Shown piece after piece: positions 54,447 through 63,063 of a stretch of 64,000 nucleotides of DNA. The stretch is from Lysinibacillus sphaericus OT4b.31. GTDB lineage: Bacteria > Bacillota > Bacilli > Bacillales_A > Planococcaceae. Location of the stretch: assembly GCF_000392615.1 (NCBI RefSeq), contig NZ_KB933398.1, forward strand, positions 2,593,657 through 2,657,656, given 5' to 3'. Numbering within the stretch: position 1 is the first letter of the stretch; each line of letters starts with the position of its first letter. A model generated the notes under the pieces. That model was not told where the DNA came from. It did no database searches and saw nothing but the letters and a program-made list of their open reading frames with translations. The position numbers and the translations under genes were made by a program.

Positions 54447-54500
54447 AAAAAAAAGACGCAATTACCCCACCAAATCGATATTTTGGTGGAGAAATGCGTG
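54447..54500 (-). terminator. Terminator of the ETX/MTX2-like toxin gene
   Basis: On the minus strand CACGCATTTCTCCACCAAAA pairs, with a few mismatches, with TTTGGTGGGGTAATTGCGTC and is followed by a run of T. It begins ten bases after the toxin stop codon. Confidence 0.85.
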
Positions 54501-54509
54501 CTGTTATTC

Positions 54510-55469
54510 TTATTCAATTATTTTAGTATCCGCAGAAAGAGTTTCAAATTCAACAGGGATTGTTTTTGTTTCTAGCATTACTGGTTTTTTTGAATTTGTA
54601 ATATCAGTTATTTTAGCATATAATCGCGTTCCAAATTCTGTGCTAAACTGTCCTACGCCCGTAGCTCTAATTCCAAATCTATCATTCCCTACTGCGTTAT
54701 TTCTGATGACTGGCTCGAATCCCTGTTTGTCTGAGGCGAAATTCAGTGCAGAATATAAAAGTTGAGGGGACATCGGTTGATTATTAAAAGTATAAGTAGC
54801 ATCCCCATATAAATCTGCATTAATTTTATTCTTACCCGAAATTGTTATTTTTTCAAACACATATTCTACTTTATATTTTTTACCAGCTGGAACAGAAAAA
54901 CCTTGTGGAGGAATAATAAACTTTCTATCTTCTGATTTTTCTGTAGTGTTTGAAGTGGACATATTATAATCAACACTAAAACTATGTGAAGCTGTCAGCA
55001 TCATAACAGAAAGGCTTGCATTATAATTATAACCAAATGTCCAACCGGAAGTATTAGTCGTACTAGTCGTTTCTTTAAACCCATGTTCGTACCCACTAGT
55101 ATATAATGTTACCTCATGACCTAGGGTATTTTCTAATATGTTTTCTCCAACTGTCAAAAGTTGAGAGTTCTCAATTATAGAACCTTCTATATTACTACCA
55201 TTTAATTCGGCATCTTTTATATCATGATTTCTCAATACTGTACCTGGACCAGCAGCACTGATCAACATTTTTTTCACTCTTTCATCAATATCTTGATAGG
55301 CACTATTCTTATTTTGACTTTGTTCAGCCGCTTGAACGTTGCTTGGAACAACTCCAATATTACTACCCATAATTTCTTGATTTTCAGCAGCACTTGCAGT
55401 ATTAGTAAAAGTACCGCCTCCTAATAAAGTACTAGCTACTACACCATACAATATTATTTTCTTTTTCAT
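54510..55469 (-). CDS. ETX/MTX2-family aerolysin-like pore-forming toxin
   Basis: A 319-residue secreted protein. The signal peptide KKKIILYGVVASTLLGGGTFTNTASAAE is followed by a helical receptor-binding region and a beta-rich pore domain rich in Ser, Thr and Asn. HEVTLYTSGYEHGFKETTST then SGWTFGYNYNASLSVMMLTA (candidate insertion hairpin) and FIIPPQGFSVPAGKKYKVEY are typical of the clostridial epsilon toxin/Mtx2/Mtx3 family. Size fits Mtx3 (326) and epsilon toxin (328). It acts as an oligomeric pore, possibly after proteolysis. GGAGGG precedes the ATG. The target host is unknown; insect midgut is likely by analogy. Tandem repeats in its promoter suggest regulated expression. Confidence 0.88.
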   Translation of the reverse strand: MKKKIILYGVVASTLLGGGTFTNTASAAENQEIMGSNIGVVPSNVQAAEQSQNKNSAYQDIDERVKKMLISAAGPGTVLRNHDIKDAELNGSNIEGSIIENSQLLTVGENILENTLGHEVTLYTSGYEHGFKETTSTTNTSGWTFGYNYNASLSVMMLTASHSFSVDYNMSTSNTTEKSEDRKFIIPPQGFSVPAGKKYKVEYVFEKITISGKNKINADLYGDATYTFNNQPMSPQLLYSALNFASDKQGFEPVIRNNAVGNDRFGIRATGVGQFSTEFGTRLYAKITDITNSKKPVMLETKTIPVEFETLSADTKIIE

Positions 55470-55510
55470 TATGAAACCCTCCTATTAGTAAATTTTTTAT
55501 TAGATTCTAA

Positions 55511-55710
55511 TATCTAATGTTACTACTGTATCTAATGTCACTAATTTTTACAAAATGAGTGTAAAACAATCCCTAATAAAGTAATACGGATTGGTTTTAT
55601 TGTATTTTTTAACAATATAAGCTCTAAATATATTGTTTATTCTGAATTTAGGGTGAATAGATGCAAAAAATAGCAAAATTTAATATCAATTGTCACTAAT
55701 TTTCACAAAA
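55511..55710 (-). promoter_or_regulatory. Direct repeats upstream of the ETX/MTX2-like toxin gene
   Basis: TATCTAATGTTACTA (55511-55525) and TATCTAATGTCACTA (55529-55543) form an 18-base-period tandem repeat 42-74 bases before the toxin start. TGTCACTAATTTTTACA (55536-55552) recurs as TGTCACTAATTTTCACA (55691-55707), 155 bases away. These look like binding sites of a toxin regulator. They do not match the PlcR box. Confidence 0.5.
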
Positions 55711-55789
55711 AATAATTGTGGTAATTCACTTTTGCGGAGTATTTATATGTATATATATTGAATTATAAAAACTCTCTATCTATCATTTG

Positions 55790-55998
55790 TAGGGCATTAG
55801 TCATAACTCAGTGTGTGATACTTGCATGATAGAAAATCATGAGTGTAATAGGTGCAATGCGATGTATACACACTGTTATCTGGCCCAAGAGACTTACTGA
55901 AATGGACGTTTACTCTTATGAATGCCTAAACTGTTCAAAAGTGTATTTGTTCTCGTTCTTTATAGCGTTTGCGAGATGAAAGCCTAAATTCATCTGGA
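55790..55998 (+). pseudogene. Zinc-ribbon-like gene remnant
   Basis: One frame reads VCDTCMIENHECNRCNAMYT then HCYLAQETY and stops; two bases later another reads MDVYSYECLNCSKVYLFSFF. Four CxxC-type pairs over about 60 residues suggest a small zinc-binding protein broken by a frameshift. No ribosome site is clear. The rest of 55711-56041 is AT-rich. Confidence 0.35.
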
Positions 55999-56041
55999 CT
56001 TACAATATTTAGTTAACTTATTATTAAATGGAGGTGATATT

Positions 56042-56371
56042 TTGTCAGGCATTTATAAATATGCAAAATATATTCTTTTGCTCATTTCAATAATTAATTT
56101 AAATAGTTTCAGTCCAGATTATTTAGAACCAATACTTCTTTATGAGTATCTTATATTTGTAGGATTTTGTTCTTTACTTGGTATACTTCACGATTTTTTT
56201 AAACCTAGTAAAAAAACGAATATTTTATTACTTGTATTCATTATCATTAGTTCTCTTGTTTTATTGATTACATCAATCTTCTATAAATCCACTCCTTCAA
56301 TTATTTTTTCTATAGTAATGTTTATTGCAATTAATTACGCATTATTTTTAGAAATAAAGCAAAAGGAATAG
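56042..56371 (+). CDS. Small membrane protein
   Basis: 109 residues with four predicted membrane helices (YAKYILLLISIINLN, ILLYEYLIFVGFCSLLGIL, TNILLLVFIIISSLVLLITS, PSIIFSIVMFIAINYALFL) and short polar loops. TTG 56042 follows GGAGGTGAT, a full anti-16S match, so it is expressed if transcribed. The family is not recognised. It lies between the toxin gene and the better integrase remnant, transcribed opposite to the toxin; an immunity role is possible but unsupported. Confidence 0.7.
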   Translation: MSGIYKYAKYILLLISIINLNSFSPDYLEPILLYEYLIFVGFCSLLGILHDFFKPSKKTNILLLVFIIISSLVLLITSIFYKSTPSIIFSIVMFIAINYALFLEIKQKE

Positions 56372-56399
56372 TACCTTTTGCTTTTTACGCCTCTCCACT

Positions 56400-56561
56400 T
56401 TATTGTTTTCTCCATTCTTCATAGCTTATAAATGGCACCACAACACTTGGCGGCTTTACCTCTTTATAAGCTTTATTAAAAGCTTGTTTATAAGTTAATC
56501 CTAAGTCGCTCATATAAGCATCGATTCGAGCGGCTAGCTTTTGTTGGTACTTATTATCCAT
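56400..56561 (-). CDS. Small hypothetical protein, possibly phage-derived
   Basis: 53 residues: DNKYQQKLAARIDAYMSDLG then LTYKQAFNKAYKEVKPPSVV, soluble and mostly helical. GGTGGAG lies five bases before ATG 56561. The frame is open further upstream to 56702, but that part is not protein-like, and another frame there reads KDGYFHYGTWLSKAPWFMGS, perhaps another gene remnant. The family is not recognised. Confidence 0.5.
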   Translation of the reverse strand: MDNKYQQKLAARIDAYMSDLGLTYKQAFNKAYKEVKPPSVVVPFISYEEWRKQ

Positions 56562-56740
56562 GTAATCTCCACCACGCCTATACTCAGGTAATTTACCGTT
56601 TACCATGAATATTGTTGTGCATCTAAACTGAATGTCCATTGAAGCGAGACCCCATAAACCATGGCGCTTTAGATAACCAAGTTCCATAATGGAAATATCC
56701 ATCTTTCTCAGCTTTCTGCCCGTCTAACTTTCTATGAGAC

Positions 56741-57139
56741 ATGCGCACTCTCGATGTCGAGACAAAAAAACTTTATGGTTCTGAACTAGAAGAAAGCGAT
56801 TATGTATTTATCACCGCTAATTTAGAACCAATCAGCAGTGGTTATATTGTGAAAATGTTTAACGCATTAAAAACCAAGCATCAAATTGAACGATTATCAG
56901 CTCATATTCTAAGACACACTTATGTGAGTATTTTAATTGCTGAGGGTGCAGCAGTAACAACAGTAGCAAAAATTATCGGGGACACACCAGAAATGGTGAT
57001 AAAGGCATACGCTCATTCACTAGTTGATGAAGAATTAAAAGCAACAAAAATTTTATCATCATTGCTTAAATTTGAGTGCTTCTCAAACAAAAAAACGGGG
57101 TACAAAGTATATTTGCACCCCACAAACCCTGATATATAA
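56741..57139 (+). pseudogene. Tyrosine integrase remnant, C-terminal catalytic part
   Basis: 132 codons of a phage-type tyrosine recombinase: LEESDYVFITANLEPISSGY, then HILRHTYVSILIAEGAAVTT (box II HxxR), AKIIGDTPEMVIKAYAHSLV (catalytic Tyr in KAYAH) and a short tail. The N-terminal arm-binding and core-binding domains and the first catalytic Arg are absent, and no ribosome site leads in, so it is a fragment. Its 3' half and downstream hairpin (GGGTACAAA..TTTGCACCC) are repeated at 50938-51180. It bounds the toxin segment on the right. Confidence 0.85.
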
Positions 57140-57150
57140 GCATTTATAGA

Positions 57151-58356
57151 CTATCTAAATATATTATGTTCATAGAGAAAATCATAGGAAAGATCGACAA
57201 ACAAATATTCATGTTCATTAATCGCTATTGAAAATGTGCGTGTAATCTCTCCGGTTTCAATATCTCGATACAGTTCAGAAATTTCCCCACTTTGATCATT
57301 ACGCATTTTTATAATCGTTTGGAGGAAATAGGGACGCCAACTCCAGTTTTTATTGATCGCACTTGGTTGTAATTCCCACTGTCCTTCTACACGCATCACG
57401 TTTGGCGTTAGCTGAAATCCATCCTCATTACAAATATATAATCGGAAAGAATAGCCATCTAACAGCTGTGCTAAATGTTCTAACTGGGCAATGTTTTCAC
57501 TAGTAGGTTTGACACGATGGACAATCGCCTCTAGCTCCTCCTGCAACTTCTTTAGTTCAAAATACTGCGCCTCAAGCATTTTCTTTTCTGAGGTAATGAA
57601 TCGTTGACATTCCTGTTTAAATCTTTCCTTCAGTACATCTTTTTCCACAAAATTTATTGCCGCATTTGCCAAGTAGGGTCCTTGATAGAAGCGTCCCCCA
57701 TTTTTCCAGGCAAATTGCAATTGATAAACAGTCCCGATACCTTCAAATAATAAGTTTGCACCAATTTTATATGCTAAACTTCCAATTGCTGAAATCATAT
57801 CTGATTGGGCTGACCATGAATCATAATTCAATTCACGAATATCCACTTTTAAAATCTGTGGAGAAAGTAAAGCAATGTGCTCTAAATGACTTTCAGCTCC
57901 TACTTCCTGTACAGCAATTTTCACACCGTACGTTGTAAAGTAACGCAGAGCATGATGTAATTTATTGATATCACCTAAAAAGCGATGTTCAGACACAACC
58001 AATACAATACGATGTAAATCTTCTTCTCGTAAATATTGTTGAATAATACTAAAATGGCTTTCACCGAAATCTTGCATCAACAAATTAGGGTTACTTGGAA
58101 TATAAATATCAATGTCATTCGCTACTTCCTCAATTTTTGCTAAAGCCGCGTGCAAAATTTTATGTTCCATATCAATTCGATATTCTTCTGGAATATCTTC
58201 ATTATTCACAAAATCTTTTAAATTAATTTGTTGACCTTCAATTTGTAAATGTCCGGAAATTTCGTAGGCAATCACCGTATGCGCGTCTGCGCTAAATATA
58301 GGTTGAAAATACCCATGTATTTGATCTAAATTTGTTAACACTTCAATTGCATCCAT
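57151..58356 (-). CDS. Degenerate EAL-domain protein with C-terminal sensor (YkuI-like)
   Basis: 401 residues. The N-terminal 240 residues form an EAL fold, but the signature is EIS (AYEISGHLQ), the metal-binding DDFG segment is QEVGAES, and EGIGT replaces EGVET; ILKVDIREL and FYQGPYLANA remain recognisable. A coiled coil of about 45 residues (FITSEKKMLEAQYFELKKLQEELEAIVH) links to a C-terminal PAS-like domain like that of B. subtilis YkuI. Loss of catalytic acids suggests a c-di-GMP receptor rather than a phosphodiesterase. ATG 58356 follows a GGGGG site. Confidence 0.85.
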   Translation of the reverse strand: MDAIEVLTNLDQIHGYFQPIFSADAHTVIAYEISGHLQIEGQQINLKDFVNNEDIPEEYRIDMEHKILHAALAKIEEVANDIDIYIPSNPNLLMQDFGESHFSIIQQYLREEDLHRIVLVVSEHRFLGDINKLHHALRYFTTYGVKIAVQEVGAESHLEHIALLSPQILKVDIRELNYDSWSAQSDMISAIGSLAYKIGANLLFEGIGTVYQLQFAWKNGGRFYQGPYLANAAINFVEKDVLKERFKQECQRFITSEKKMLEAQYFELKKLQEELEAIVHRVKPTSENIAQLEHLAQLLDGYSFRLYICNEDGFQLTPNVMRVEGQWELQPSAINKNWSWRPYFLQTIIKMRNDQSGEISELYRDIETGEITRTFSIAINEHEYLFVDLSYDFLYEHNIFR

Positions 58357-58511
58357 TGTCGAAACCCCCATACTTGAATAACCTGCCTATCGTTATTCAA
58401 AAATAACATTACATTCACAGTTGATTAAATGAAAAAGCTCTCTGACTGTATAATAATTTGTTTATAGGAAATTCGCAACTTCACATGCCGTTATTTAAGA
58501 AAACATCCGTT

Positions 58512-59408
58512 TTATAGTGTTACTAATTCTTTTTCCAGTTGCTTGTACGCTGCTAGCTCTGGTTGACATACCCAGCTCAATCCAAGTGTACCTTCCCCTG
58601 CATGAACCCCCACACATGCACTCAATGGTAGAACATGAAAAGTGATTAGAGGGTACGCTTTTTCAAGAGATGCTTGCCAACATCTAGCACCTTCTTCATT
58701 GTTACAGTGGATGACAGCCACCTCGGGAATCATACTGGATTCTAAATCTATAGTTAAAAGGTTTTCTACATATGCTTTTGCTTTTGTTGCTGTGCGTATT
58801 TTTTCTTTCATCACAACTTTTCCATTATCAAAGGAAATAACGACTTTAATGTTCAAAAGGTTGCTTAAAAAAGCCTGTGTACCTGTAACTCGCCCACTTT
58901 TATGCAATTGCGATAAACTCGATGGGATAAAAGATAACTTACTCAGGTCGGCAAGCTCATTAATTCTTTCAACGATAGCGGCTGGTTCGAAGCCCTCTCT
59001 TTCCAACTGCTGCCCAAGCTCAATCATCTTCATCATTGGAAAAGAGCCAATTTTTGAATCGACTGGATGCACTTCAAATTGTGCTTGCTCGGCTGCTGTG
59101 AAAGCGCTTAAATAAGTGCCCGATAAATGCTGCGATGTATGAATAGCAATTGCACAGGCATAACCTTGTTGCTTTAATGATTGATATAATTCCACCACTT
59201 CACCAATGGCAGGTTGCGACGTCTTTGGATGTGTTTTAGCACTGCGTAATTTATCGTAAAACTCGTCATGTGTCATATCAACCGTTTCACGTAATGCCCC
59301 TTCTTCAAATACAATATTCAGTGGCAATACGTGAATATGATTGTCCTGTATGTATTTTTCATCTAACAATGCTGCTGTATCTGTAACCCATGCAATTTTC
59401 TTTTTCAT
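58512..59408 (-). CDS. DegV-family fatty-acid-binding protein
   Basis: 298 residues of the DegV/FakB fold: IAWVTDTAALLDEKYIQDNHIHVLPLNIVF at the start, SQPAIGEVVELYQSL with the serine that lies near bound lipid, TSQHLSGTYLSAFTAAEQ, and CVGVHAGEGTLGLSW near the end. Such proteins present fatty acids to the FakA kinase or carry lipids in the cytoplasm. GAGGAGCAC precedes the ATG. It stands alone, co-directional with the EAL gene downstream. Confidence 0.93.
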   Translation of the reverse strand: MKKKIAWVTDTAALLDEKYIQDNHIHVLPLNIVFEEGALRETVDMTHDEFYDKLRSAKTHPKTSQPAIGEVVELYQSLKQQGYACAIAIHTSQHLSGTYLSAFTAAEQAQFEVHPVDSKIGSFPMMKMIELGQQLEREGFEPAAIVERINELADLSKLSFIPSSLSQLHKSGRVTGTQAFLSNLLNIKVVISFDNGKVVMKEKIRTATKAKAYVENLLTIDLESSMIPEVAVIHCNNEEGARCWQASLEKAYPLITFHVLPLSACVGVHAGEGTLGLSWVCQPELAAYKQLEKELVTL

Positions 59409-59564
59409 TAAATGCTGTGCTCCTCGTCTATCGTGAAATATTATTATCTATATAGCTTATGCAACTATACATAGATAGTGCCGTGATGAATAGTGACATT
59501 TATCATGCTCACTAAATTTATTTACACGATTCGACATCATTTCGACAATTTTCTCTATAAAAAA

Positions 59565-59608
59565 ACAGTATTCCCTCAGTAGGTTAACCATACTTTTGGA
59601 ATACTGTC
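59565..59608 (-). terminator. Terminator of the zinc-ribbon/SPFH operon
   Basis: ACAGTATTCC and GGAATACTGT form a ten-base-pair stem with a 24-base loop; on the minus strand TTTTTTT follows. Confidence 0.8.
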
Positions 59609-59612
59609 GTGA

Positions 59613-60719
59613 CTATTCAGACATAAAAAAATACCAGATACAGGAAATAACAATTAATGATAAGAGAACTGCAAATGTTACCCGTAACGGTGAAATCGGT
59701 GCATCGCCACCTACACGACCTGTTTGACCATTCACCATAAAGCGGTAAATTTTATCCTTGTAGCGGAAGGATGATAGCCAAATTGGTAACATTAAATATT
59801 TATATGTAATGTCATCATGGGTTGTAGAGAAACGCAAATTCGACACAACATCTGCATGTTTTTCTAGACGGATTTTCGTCGTTATTTGCGCATGTAAGTG
59901 ATCTTGAATTTCTCTCTTCGCCTGATGCCATCCATCCTGCAAACCGATGCTATATCGTTCTGACAAAAAACCAGTGACGTATTCAGGCTTATAGGATTTA
60001 TTATTCAGCAAATTAAAAGGTTCGATTTTTCGCATCATATCTCGATCATATCGTGTCGTAGCACTTATCAAATGATCGTCAATAAACTCTTGATAAAATC
60101 CACTTGTCGCATACCAATCGGTTTCAGTACGCGTATTGCCGTCTTTATCTGTTACTGTTCGATGTTTACCATAGCTAGCTGAGTATCGTGCGCTTGTTTT
60201 CGTATCAAACGTCCAATAGGGTAGGTAGACACCCTTAAAGGAATCAGGCTTTGCACCCATTTTCGCAGCTTTTGGGGTAAACCATCTTCCTTTAATCCAT
60301 TTTTGAAAATGATCTCCCGCTTGCTTGTCTGTGACCTCGAATGCACAAACACCATTTGGTGCGAGTGTGTTTTCTGCACTTGCCTCCATTACTTGGTTAG
60401 AACCACAATAAGGGCAACTGTCGGCGACTTGTAATGCATCGTAAATCGTTTCTGCCGCGCAAGCTTTACAAATAACAGTTTTTTTCTCCACACCCCAATT
60501 AAAATTCCCACGTTCCTCAGCTAGTGCAAAATCCATTTCCTGTGCAACTTTTTCTTCTTCTTTTTCTGGGGTTGCAATGGCTGTCTCAAAGCCACAATAA
60601 GGGCAAGATAATTTTCCTGTTGCTGGGTTAAATTCAATTGATGCACTACATGATGGACATTCAGCGTCAAATTCAAGCTTGGCCTCTTTGACGTTTTGTG
60701 CTTCTTGTGTCGTCATCAT
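59613..60719 (-). CDS. Zinc-ribbon membrane protein (YdjG-like)
   Basis: 368 residues. Two zinc ribbons (CPSCSASIEFNPATGKLSCPYCG near residue 20; ICKACAAETIYDALQVADSCPYCG near 80) are followed by a beta-rich domain of about 200 residues (YLPYWTFDTKTSARYSASYG) and one C-terminal membrane helix (RVTFAVLLSLIVISCIWYFF). It resembles B. subtilis YdjG, which with YdjH and YdjI recruits the PspA-like protein YdjF to the membrane. It follows the SPFH gene by 11 bases in one operon. No PspA-like or YdjH gene is present here. Confidence 0.82.
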   Translation of the reverse strand: MMTTQEAQNVKEAKLEFDAECPSCSASIEFNPATGKLSCPYCGFETAIATPEKEEEKVAQEMDFALAEERGNFNWGVEKKTVICKACAAETIYDALQVADSCPYCGSNQVMEASAENTLAPNGVCAFEVTDKQAGDHFQKWIKGRWFTPKAAKMGAKPDSFKGVYLPYWTFDTKTSARYSASYGKHRTVTDKDGNTRTETDWYATSGFYQEFIDDHLISATTRYDRDMMRKIEPFNLLNNKSYKPEYVTGFLSERYSIGLQDGWHQAKREIQDHLHAQITTKIRLEKHADVVSNLRFSTTHDDITYKYLMLPIWLSSFRYKDKIYRFMVNGQTGRVGGDAPISPLRVTFAVLLSLIVISCIWYFFMSE

Positions 60720-60730
60720 TAGTCATCTCC

Positions 60731-62062
60731 TTACTTACTATCATTTTCATCGAAAACATCGCCACACTCTGGACAGAATTTTGGTGGATTTGTCACATTT
60801 TCTGGTTCCCATCCACATTTATCGCAAGCATATTGCATTGCACCAACTGGTTTTTTAGAACCACATTCGCTACAGAACTTTCCTTTATTGACCGTACCGC
60901 ATGTACATGACCAGCCTTCTGTCATTGGTTTTGATGCCCCACAATTCGAACAGAACTTCCCTGTATTTTCATGTCCACAAGCACATGTCCATGCATCCGG
61001 AGTAGCCACTGTTTGTGCTTGCATTGATGCCTGTGCCATTTGCGCTTGTTTATGTTGCTCGTTCATTTGGAATAGCTGCCCTGCATTGACACCGCCTGCT
61101 TGTGTCGCCATGTTCAAGCCCATGAAGCCAGCCATTGCCCCACCTTCATTTTTAGCAGCTGCAATCATTGCCTCAGCCTGTGCCCCTGTTAAATGAGCAG
61201 CTGCCATGCCAGGGTCACGCATCACCGCATTACGTTGCAATTGTTTCAGCATGGCTTCATCTTCTTCAGACGCTTTTAAAGAACTTATCCCTAATGACAC
61301 GACTGCCAGGCCACGTGTTGCTAGCCATTTTTCCGATAACACCTTGTTTAATGCGTCTGCTAGGGCAATTGTATGTGCGGGTATTTCACTGTAACGCACA
61401 CCACTTGCAGAAATTTGTGCAAATGCCGGTTGTAAAGCTGTCATGAGTTCTGTTTTTAATTGGCTATCGATCGCATCACGTGTGAATTCACGTTCCACAT
61501 TCCCACATACATTAGTGTAAAATAATAATGGATCCACTATTTTATACGAATACTCCCCATGACAACGAATGGCAATATCAATATCTAAACCAATGTTTCT
61601 ATCAATGACACGGAAAGGAATAGGAGCTGGTGTACCATACTTATTGCCGATTATTTCTTTTTTATTGAAGTAATACACGCGTTGATCCTTCGCTATTTCA
61701 CCGCCAAATGTAAATCGCTTTCCTATTTGCTTGAATGTTTCTATAATGTTCGAAGAAAGATCATTGCCATACATAATTGATGGCTCTGTTGATGTATCAT
61801 ATACATATTCGCCAGACTCCGAAGAAAACTCTACCACTTTCCCTTGCTCGACAATCATCATACATTGACCTTCATTAATTGCAATGATGGAGCCATTACT
61901 AATAATATTATCATGCCCTTTATTCGAGCCACGTTTTGAAGTACGCTTTACACTCTTCGTTACGAGTACGTCTGCTGTCAGAGACTCACAATAGAAATAC
62001 TCACGCCATTGATCTTCTAATACGCCTGCTAATGCACCAACGCCTGCTTTTAATAAACCCAT
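60731..62062 (-). CDS. SPFH-domain protein with C-terminal zinc ribbons (YdjI-like)
   Basis: 443 residues. The N-terminal 300 residues are an SPFH/virion-core-like domain of YdjI type (ADVLVTKSVKRTSKRGSNKG, FTFGGEIAKDQRVYYFNKKE, then EREFTRDAIDSQLKTELMTA). An Ala/Gln/Met-rich linker follows. Three zinc ribbons close the protein: WTCACGHENTGKFCSNCG, WSCTCGTVNKGKFCSECG and CDKCGWEPENVTNPPKFCPECG. There is no membrane helix, so it is likely cytoplasmic and oligomeric, meeting the membrane through its partner. It is the first gene of the two-gene operon. Confidence 0.87.
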   Translation of the reverse strand: MGLLKAGVGALAGVLEDQWREYFYCESLTADVLVTKSVKRTSKRGSNKGHDNIISNGSIIAINEGQCMMIVEQGKVVEFSSESGEYVYDTSTEPSIMYGNDLSSNIIETFKQIGKRFTFGGEIAKDQRVYYFNKKEIIGNKYGTPAPIPFRVIDRNIGLDIDIAIRCHGEYSYKIVDPLLFYTNVCGNVEREFTRDAIDSQLKTELMTALQPAFAQISASGVRYSEIPAHTIALADALNKVLSEKWLATRGLAVVSLGISSLKASEEDEAMLKQLQRNAVMRDPGMAAAHLTGAQAEAMIAAAKNEGGAMAGFMGLNMATQAGGVNAGQLFQMNEQHKQAQMAQASMQAQTVATPDAWTCACGHENTGKFCSNCGASKPMTEGWSCTCGTVNKGKFCSECGSKKPVGAMQYACDKCGWEPENVTNPPKFCPECGDVFDENDSK

Positions 62063-62223
62063 ATTATTCCCACCTTCAACATATACTTAAGCCCATTTTA
62101 TCATTAAATATAATTTGCTCACTACTGTATTACGTAAGAAAAGACAATTTGTTTCATCATTTGCAATCAACCGAAACAACTTGTACTTTCCTTTCACCAG
62201 CCTCTCGATGAAATCAAAAAAGA

Positions 62224-62247
62224 TGCTGCACAAAGTGTACAGCACCT
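62224..62247 (-). terminator. Terminator of the DUF423 gene
   Basis: On the minus strand GGTGCTGTACA pairs with TGTGCAGCATC around ACTT and is followed by TTTTTTGA. Confidence 0.75.
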
Positions 62248-62251
62248 CCTC

Positions 62252-62626
62252 TTAAGCAAAAGCATTCATTGCTACAAGAATCCAAGCAATAATAAATAAC
62301 ATACCGCCAATTGGGGTAATGGCCCCTAGCTTTTTAACCCCTGTAACCGCAAGTACATATAAACTGCCTGAAAAGAAAATAATGCCTGCGAACATTAAAT
62401 AACCTGCCCAAGAAAGTATACTGGATGTTCCTAAAAGTGCATCACTTGATAAAATCCCAAGCACGAGTAGACCGAGTGAATGATACATATGATATTGCAC
62501 AGCCGTTTCCCAAATCGCCGCATATCGAGGGGTTGAAAATTTATCCTTTAATGCATGTGCTCCGAATGCACCAAGTGCCACCCCAAGAGCAGCCATAATA
62601 GCGCCTAAACCTAGTAAAATTCCCAT
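62252..62626 (-). CDS. DUF423-family membrane protein (YwdK-like)
   Basis: 124 residues with four membrane helices. The N-terminal LGLGAIMAALGVALGAFGAHALKDKFS and TAVQYHMYHSLGLLVLGIL are the DUF423 signature. Its function is unknown. It lies 11 bases after the thioesterase gene, in the same operon, and is followed by a terminator. Confidence 0.93.
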   Translation of the reverse strand: MGILLGLGAIMAALGVALGAFGAHALKDKFSTPRYAAIWETAVQYHMYHSLGLLVLGILSSDALLGTSSILSWAGYLMFAGIIFFSGSLYVLAVTGVKKLGAITPIGGMLFIIAWILVAMNAFA

Positions 62627-62637
62627 ATGCTACTCAC

Positions 62638-63063
62638 CTATCTTTGCTCAACAGCAATTTCTTTATATTTCGCATCCCAAACTGCATCGATTTTACTTAG
62701 CGAAACAGGTCTTAGCGTGTCTTTATGAGCTAAAATATGTACTGACTGAGCAGTAGCAGCAACTGTTCCATCCTCATGTAAAATCTCATAGCCATATGTT
62801 GTGCGTAAACGGTCGTGCTTTTCCACCCAAGTGCGCACCGTTGCTACCTGGCCGTAATGCATAGCTGCCTTATATGAAATAGATAAATCCATCACTGGTG
62901 ATACATAGCCTTCTTTTTCCAATGCGGCATATTCAAACCCCGCATCACTCACTAGTTGTGAACGTCCAATCTCCATCCATATGATATAGTTTGCGTGGTA
63001 CACAACGCCCATCTGATCCGTTTCGGCATATCGAATCTCAATCTGTTTTTCACTTACAAACAT
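62638..63063 (-). CDS. Hotdog-fold acyl-CoA thioesterase (YbgC/4HBT type)
   Basis: 141 residues of the 4-hydroxybenzoyl-CoA thioesterase family: EIRYAETDQMGVVYHANYIIWMEIGRSQLV, with the catalytic Asp in ETDQMG and HANY next to it. It would hydrolyse short or aromatic acyl-CoA. ATG 63063 follows GAGGTGAAG; the longer frame from 63084 begins inside that site. It is the first gene of a two-gene operon with DUF423. Confidence 0.92.
   Translation of the reverse strand: MFVSEKQIEIRYAETDQMGVVYHANYIIWMEIGRSQLVSDAGFEYAALEKEGYVSPVMDLSISYKAAMHYGQVATVRTWVEKHDRLRTTYGYEILHEDGTVAATAQSVHILAHKDTLRPVSLSKIDAVWDAKYKEIAVEQR

Noticed and set aside
50938..57139. Intact prophage
   Set aside because: No capsid, terminase, portal or lysis genes are present and all phage-like pieces are broken.
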